Of a stretch of 64,000 nt of DNA, positions 59,069-64,000 are shown piece by piece (position 1 is the stretch's first letter; the number at the start of each line of letters is the position of its first letter). The stretch spans positions 434,663,080 through 434,727,079 of the forward strand of contig CM068373.1 of NCBI GenBank assembly GCA_034769895.1, given 5' to 3'. Both the position numbers and the translations under genes were made by a program. The notes under the pieces are model-generated. The model ran no database searches. It saw nothing but the letters and a program-made list of their open reading frames with translations, and was not told the DNA's origin. The stretch comes from Magicicada septendecula. Taxonomy: Eukaryota; Arthropoda; Insecta; Hemiptera; Cicadidae.

Positions 59069-60763
59069 TAAATAAGACATTTTAAATTAACAAGTTTAAC
59101 TCTATTAAAAACCTTTTTTTTTTTACCTTTTTGAAACTTGTAGAAAATAAGTAAAAAACACTGACAATCTCAGTTTTTTGTTGAAACAACAGCATTTATA
59201 TTGTTACGCAGTATTTAGAAAGCATTATTTTTCTAAAGTTAAAGCGACTTTAAGGAAAGAAAACAGGAAAGTCAAACAAAATTTTATCAGGTTGTTGCCA
59301 TCACCACATTTTATGCCGGTATTGGATCTGAAATATAGTATGAATATTTAATTTGTATCATATAAACATTGAGTAAATAATATACAGGCTGCAGCTGCAA
59401 AATTCCAGGATGTGTTAAGAAATTACATAATTAGAAACAGTATAATAAAAAAATAATTAATATTGTGTGTAAATTCAATAACGAAGAATATAGATTGGAT
59501 ACATAGATAGAATGAAGTCAGCATCGTCTACTCCAAGGATTAGGCTACAACACCCATTCTGGCCCAACACGATTCGCTTGTCTTGTTCAATCTACCTTGG
59601 TTTTGGCCATCCCAAACTACACCATCCTCTTGCAGTATAATGCACCATTCGCCTCCCTGTGGTAGTTGACGGTTGTTGCTCTAGGTGGCCTATCCGTTTC
59701 TTTCTTTACTCTTTTATTATACTACAAAATACAGTGAAGTATAAAAACTACTTCAAGGGTTGCACACCACATATGCTTATTAACATTACATCCCTTCAGA
59801 TGTGAATGAAATTGTTTATACATCGTCTTAATGCAGTCAAACATAATATATTTTTTATTTTGCCAAATAGCTGTAGTTTTTTTTTTCAGTGTGAAAAGCG
59901 GTTATTCACTTCAGATCAGGCGTACTTGAGAACAGTATGATGTAAAATCACATATTTACTTAAGATTTCAAAGGGAATCCAAATATTAGGTTTAAACATA
60001 ATCCTTGCCCACATTCCTTTTTAAATTATGAGAATTGGTTTTGAATTGTACACAAATGGCTTTAATATTCTACAACAGCAGGGTAAAAAAAAACAATACT
60101 TCCTTTTGAGGTGATGAAAGAAAATCATTGCTTTATTGCTTATTACAGATTTATAAATTTTAATATTATTTTTTAACCACATAGAGTTTCAACTGCATGT
60201 TCAGTGTTATTTATTTACAGCATACACAGTTTTTTATTTATTAACATTTGTTTAAAAGAACTGTGTTGTAAGCATTGTGATTTGTTAATATATGTTAAAG
60301 GATTAATATTAAATTTTGCATGGTTTTACTAATGTCTGTAACTTCTTCTCCACTAACGAAGTAGACATGTTTTGGTAAAAATAAAACACACACAATTGGT
60401 GGCTAGAAAGTGAAAGAAACTCCATGGTGTACTGTATTTTGTACACTGTGTATTCATAACATTTTGTGAGATATTCTCCTTGCCATACTTTATTTATTCA
60501 GAGAGAGAGAGAGAGTGTGTGTGTGTGCGTGCACGTGTGGGCTTCTTTACTGATTGTTTCAAATTTGTGCTAGATTTCCAGTATTGTTCAGCTCGTTAAT
60601 GCATCCAAATTAGTTGATTTTTAATTTCACACAAACCTTAAGATTTCAGGTATTAAAATGATATGAATCTGAGTAGTTTTGAACCAACAGTAATAAAGTA
60701 AATAACAAAATTAATAGCATAGTGAAATAATGTGTTTAAACTAAATGGAAGTTAATAACATTT
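59069..60763 (+). other. Intron 3, unassigned
   Basis: AT-rich intron. A GC-richer stretch at 59520-59700 (CACCCATTCTGGCCC, TCGCCTCCCTGTGG) may be a SINE or old repeat but was not identified. A GA/GT microsatellite lies at 60500-60530. Confidence 0.4.
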
Positions 60764-61870
60764 TTACTTCCATGTTCCATAAGGAAATGGGATTATGGTT
60801 ATGGCAAAAAAAATCGTGTTCGAGGTAACAGCTGATTCTGATTGTACTACCCTCAAAACATGAAAAGTCATTTTTCGAAAAGTGTCTGCTGTCTGTCTGT
60901 GTAGAATTTTTTCTATGGCAAACGATACCAGCCGCAAATTCAAACAGAATCAAATAATTTTTTGCATACATCCCTGAATTGTAGAGGACTCAAAATATAT
61001 TGATTTTGGTGAAGATCGGTTAAGAGAAAGGGGTAGTTTATGTGCAACCTTTTATGTTTTAATAAGGGTAATTTTTTCTATGATGAACAATAACTGCCGC
61101 ACATTCAAACAGAATCAAATATTTTTTTGCACACATCCCTGAATTGTAGAGGACTCAAAACCTATTGATTTTGGTGAAGATCGGTTAAGGGAAAGGGGTA
61201 GTTTACCTGCAACATTTTATGTTTTATCAAGAGTAATTTTTTCATGACGAACGATAACTGCCGTAAATTCAAACAGAATAAAATAATTTTGTACATGTGT
61301 CCCTGAGTTGTAGAGGACTCAAGGCTTATTGATTCTAGTGAAGATCGGCTACGGAGAAAGGGGTAGTTTACCTGCAACGTTTTATGTTTTAACAAGAGTA
61401 AAGTACTTAATTTTGATAAATAAAGTATCCTGATAAGAAGATCATAATAATCCACTGTAGAAACGTAGATGAAATATCTATAAATGAAGAGGCTAGTTCT
61501 ATAAATGAAGAGGCTAGTTCTATAAATGAAAATTATAGTTGAAGGGGGAGGGGATAATTTTTTATATGTGTATTATGTTATCGGCAACAAAGAAGTAGTT
61601 TGTTGTTGAAATTCTTTCCCGGGCTGTTTGGCCGTAGTCCAATGTTTTCTGCAAAACTAGACGTTTCGGCAGTGCCATCGACTGCCATCATCAGTGAAAA
61701 TCGAGTGTGATAACGTGAGGTGGTATACGTTAGTGACCACAGTACTGTAGTTAAGGCTGAACCAATAAGTAGAAAGACATAGTTTCTATGGAAATATTTC
61801 ATTTCGAAAATGATTTTAAATATAAATCTTAGAACATGGAAGTCATGTATGGTTCTCCATAACGATATTT
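60764..61870 (-). mobile_element. Family R element, full-length copy
   Basis: Best complete copy, about 1.1 kb, minus strand. The 5' end is near 61870 (hairpin ATGGAGAACCAT). The hammerhead-like core at 61660-61694 is intact: CTGATGA, 6-bp stem GGCAGT/ACTGCC, GAAACGTC. The central module includes a short local triplication of TCTATAAATGAAGAGGCTAG (61470-61525 on the plus strand). Three array units follow (about 60895-61400), then the 3' tail with a CAGACAGACAGC microsatellite and a terminal hairpin near 60770-60790. No ORF of note. Confidence 0.8.
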
Positions 61871-62241
61871 TTGCAATGCCATTGGAAAATGTCTAATTAT
61901 AGACATTTTTTCAAATTAAATAAAAACAACTATAGCTAATAGATCAAAAAATTAAATTATAGTATGAGCTGTTATATTTGGCTTTAGTTAATATATAAAA
62001 ATATTGTATTGATATCTGATGTCATGAGACGAGCACTCCTCGATGATTGATTCTTTCTAAATTACTTCCAAAGTAAATTTTAATATACGAAACTTTAAAG
62101 TTAAAGACAACACACAACACTTCAAGTGCTTACTGGAATAGGTAATATTGCTTAATATCCTGAAATGATGAAGAAAAATCACATGTGAATATTATGTTTT
62201 TTATATAGTTCTAAGGCTTTCACGGCCAGTGTCAGTTAGAT

Positions 62242-62620
62242 GTGAAGTATTTACTGGGCTATTTGGCCATGGTCCAGGGTTTACAAACAAACCAGACGTT
62301 TCAGCAGCACCAGTGGCTGCCATCTTCAGTGGAATTTGAGTCTACCCAATGCGGGTTATCAAATGTCAGGCCCACAGTACTGTGGTGAAGGCTAAATGAT
62401 GGTGTAATTTTTACTTGTACATGGGACGTGGTGAATTTATAAGTACAGGTAGCATCGCAGGACATCTTTAACCTTTACCACAGTACTGTGGGCCTGACGT
62501 TTGACAACCCGCATAGGGTAGACTCGAATTCCACTGAAGATGACAGCCAGTGGTGTTGCTGAAACGTTTGGTTTGTTTGTAAACCCTGGACCACGGCCAA
62601 ACAGCCCAGTAAATACTTCA
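62242..62620. repeat. Foldback element with 150-bp arms, related to family R
   Basis: 62242-62391 is inverted at 62471-62620. Each arm holds a hammerhead-like core (minus 62295-62329, plus 62534-62568: CTGAAGA, stem GGCAGC/GCTGCT or variant, GAAACGT). It also shares with family R the palindrome CCACAGTACTGTGG and a GGCCAAACAGCCC box. It therefore looks like a head-to-head pair of family R-like 5' modules. It lies 120 bases upstream of SKICH exon 4. Confidence 0.8.
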
Positions 62621-62743
62621 AATATAAATTATTTATTTTATGTTTGTGCATTTGTCTGGCATATGCTTATATGTGTTTTTTTTTTAATGACAGATTGATC
62701 GCTTAATTTGTGTTCATTTTTCTTTTGTGTATTATTTCTGTAG

Positions 62744-62905
62744 AATGGAAGTCCAAGACAGATTCGTGGAAATGCATTACGACCTGTAGTCAGTGACAAT
62801 GTGCTGTATCCTACAAAACGTCTCTTTGACGTATACAACCCAGAGTGCCCTAACTGTTATCGCTTACCAGATATGATGATGAAACAAGAGGCTCTTTATA
62901 GAGAC
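62744..62905 (+). CDS. SKICH-domain protein, exon 4
   Basis: 54-codon exon between acceptor TTTCTGTAG|AAT (62743/62744) and donor GAC|GTAAGC (62905/62906), phase 0 at both ends. It has a polypyrimidine tract before the acceptor. It encodes NGSPRQIRGNALRPVVSDNV, then RLFDVYNPECPNCYRLPD with a CxxC pair, then MMMKQEALYRD, probably the entry into the coiled-coil body. The match of phase with the earlier exons and the clean open frame support it as the next exon of the same gene. NGSPRQIRG could also follow exon 2 directly (SKICH proteins have a IRGAS strand there), so exons 3 and 4 may be alternatives. The gene continues past the window. Confidence 0.7.
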
Positions 62906-63540
62906 GTAAGCATATAACACACGGTATATATTTAGAATAATAACTGTAAATAAATGCATATACAGTCTCTTGCCAGTGTTATCCCCAAAACCATAGAAAC
63001 ACAGACTACTTCCACCATTGTAACAAATGCATGAAAGTCATAACCACCTCATCATATTGCCAGAAAACAATGTGATAAGGTGGTCAAATTACGATGTATC
63101 GTACATCTTATGAAAGCTTATATATTTAAAGAATTGCCATGTACGTAAAAAATCAGAAAACAAAACCAACCACGTAAGATTAACATAAGACCACCGATTT
63201 TTCATTCTCTAGTGATAAAACGTATTTTAAAAAATTATAGCAAATTTAGTTCCTTTGATGCAGATTTGGTGTGTAGTCTTAGTATTTTGATCATATGTAT
63301 ATAAAGTTTTAACAAATTAGTCATAAACACACGCTAATAGTACTCTTACATCACAAAAAAAAAATTCAATCGTCATTTAAATTTATGGTAATTATAATTT
63401 ACACTCTGATAGCTAAGCTAATTAGTCTCAATCAAAAAAGCAATGAAAACAGTCAAATTCTGAATAATTTTCTTCAATTGGCATTATTATAGTAGGTTCT
63501 TGTTAAAATGTGCAACAGCTGACCCTGAACTCTGATTTCT
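62906..63540 (+). other. Intron 4, 5' part
   Basis: AT-rich intron after the exon 4 donor; no feature recognised. Confidence 0.4.
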
Positions 63541-63544
63541 TCTC

Positions 63545-63870
63545 TCATTTGGAGACATCTGTAGGTAAAATATCGTTAACTAAATTGTAATAGGAGGCTC
63601 TAAGAATTGCTTTGGGCATTTTGTCATCCTCCATGTGCATCACATGTCCCAACGAGCTGATCCTCATAGACCTGATGAACCTCACTATGTTGTCGCCATC
63701 TATCAATTCCTATTGTTCCGTATGTGCCATTCTTCACCTTACTTCACTGGTCCAAAGATTTTCTTAGAATTCTTCTTTCAAAGGCTCTTAAATTATGTAT
63801 ATCATTATTAAGTAGAGTCCAGGTCTTCACAGCATACATCACAACTGGTCTTATTGAGGTCTTCCGTATG
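63545..63870 (-). pseudogene. Non-LTR retrotransposon C-terminal relic
   Basis: Minus-strand reading from about 63845 gives VMYAVKTWTLLNNDIHNLRA, FERRILRKIFGPVK and EEWHIRN. After a frame change come VRFIRSMRISSLGHVMHMED and KMPKAILRA. This is the region after the RT thumb in many insect non-LTR elements (YGSETW, RAFERKILRRIFGP, LRWAGHVxRM). The sub-family differs from the relics at 1672 and 5620. Frameshifted and truncated. Confidence 0.75.
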
Positions 63871-63927
63871 GACATGGAGTGGAAAGTGTTGAAATACAAC
63901 TGTCATCACTGTGACGACATTCTAGAC

Positions 63928-64000
63928 CAGTGTTCTCAACCTTTTTAAGCCCGAAGCCCATAAGAAAGGGCCCCAGCAGAACAGCAGAATTACTTGTATA
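63928..64000 (+). mobile_element. hAT-like terminal inverted repeat, truncated by window end
   Basis: CAGTGTTCTCAACCTTTTTA at 63928 matches the well-known CAGTGxTTCTCAACC terminus of hAT (Charlie-type) elements, followed by CCCGAAGCCCATAAGAAAGG-like sequence. Only the first 73 bases are in the window. The expected 8-bp duplication cannot be checked. Confidence 0.6.

Noticed and set aside
60764-61870. Family R as a Helitron
   Set aside because: A terminal hairpin exists, but there is no TC start or CTRR end, no A|T insertion pattern, and 5'-truncated copies occur.

Overview
The window is AT-rich animal nuclear DNA, most likely from an insect or another arthropod with a large genome. The evidence is spliced GT-AG exons separated by introns of 6 to 35 kb, dense transposon relics (non-LTR, gypsy-like LTR, Harbinger, mariner, Tigger/pogo, Mutator-like, hAT), and long GT/CA microsatellites. 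I cannot name the species. There is no bacterial-type operon, CRISPR array or rRNA. The only host gene I can support is on the + strand. Four coding exons, all phase 0 at the visible junctions (3994-4137, 10570-10773, 27160-27315, 62744-62905), encode the start of a SKICH-domain protein of the CALCOCO/TAX1BP1 (autophagy-receptor) type. The gene runs off the right edge, so the window is its 5' part and three giant introns.

Layout. 1-3.99 kb is 5' flank with two foldback repeats and a non-LTR fragment. Intron 1 (4138-10569) holds a non-LTR reverse transcriptase relic, a Harbinger derivative, a foldback element, a second retroelement relic and a copy of a dispersed family that I call family R. 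Intron 2 (10774-27159) holds a solo LTR, a mariner relic, an 11.6-kb block (13.59-25.17 kb) of family R arranged as a higher-order repeat, and a Mutator-like relic. Intron 3 (27316-62743) holds a broken Tigger element and then a nested stack: a family R copy (34070-59068) is split by an LTR element (34327-58559). That LTR element is itself split by a solo LTR (34900-36098), a DNA transposon with 'cc8K15.2-like' coding remnants (37916-52985) and a 2.8-kb TG...CA element (53802-56606). The DNA transposon is in turn split by a truncated family R copy (40687-41487), a 2.9-kb TG...CA element (42129-45052) and a younger LTR element (46100-52908), whose 3' LTR carries one more solo LTR (51341-52558). 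Most of these boundaries are set by 4-bp target-site duplications (ATAT, AATA, AGAT, CTTA), and deleting the inserts restores the interrupted sequence.

Main signals for a second look. (1) Several repeat families share a hammerhead-ribozyme-like core: CTGATGA or CTGAAGA, a perfect or near-perfect stem II, GAAA, then a palindromic stem III. It usually lies in inverted-repeat arms. (2) Family R combines a 5' hairpin, this core, a tandem array of about 160-bp units and a fixed 3' hairpin. (3) Two related LTR families lack any visible pol and share a small coiled-coil gag-like ORF and an unknown ORF ending in FDDGG. (4) The host gene itself can only be seen by joining exons across 59 kb. All identifications come from reading the sequence; no database search was run.
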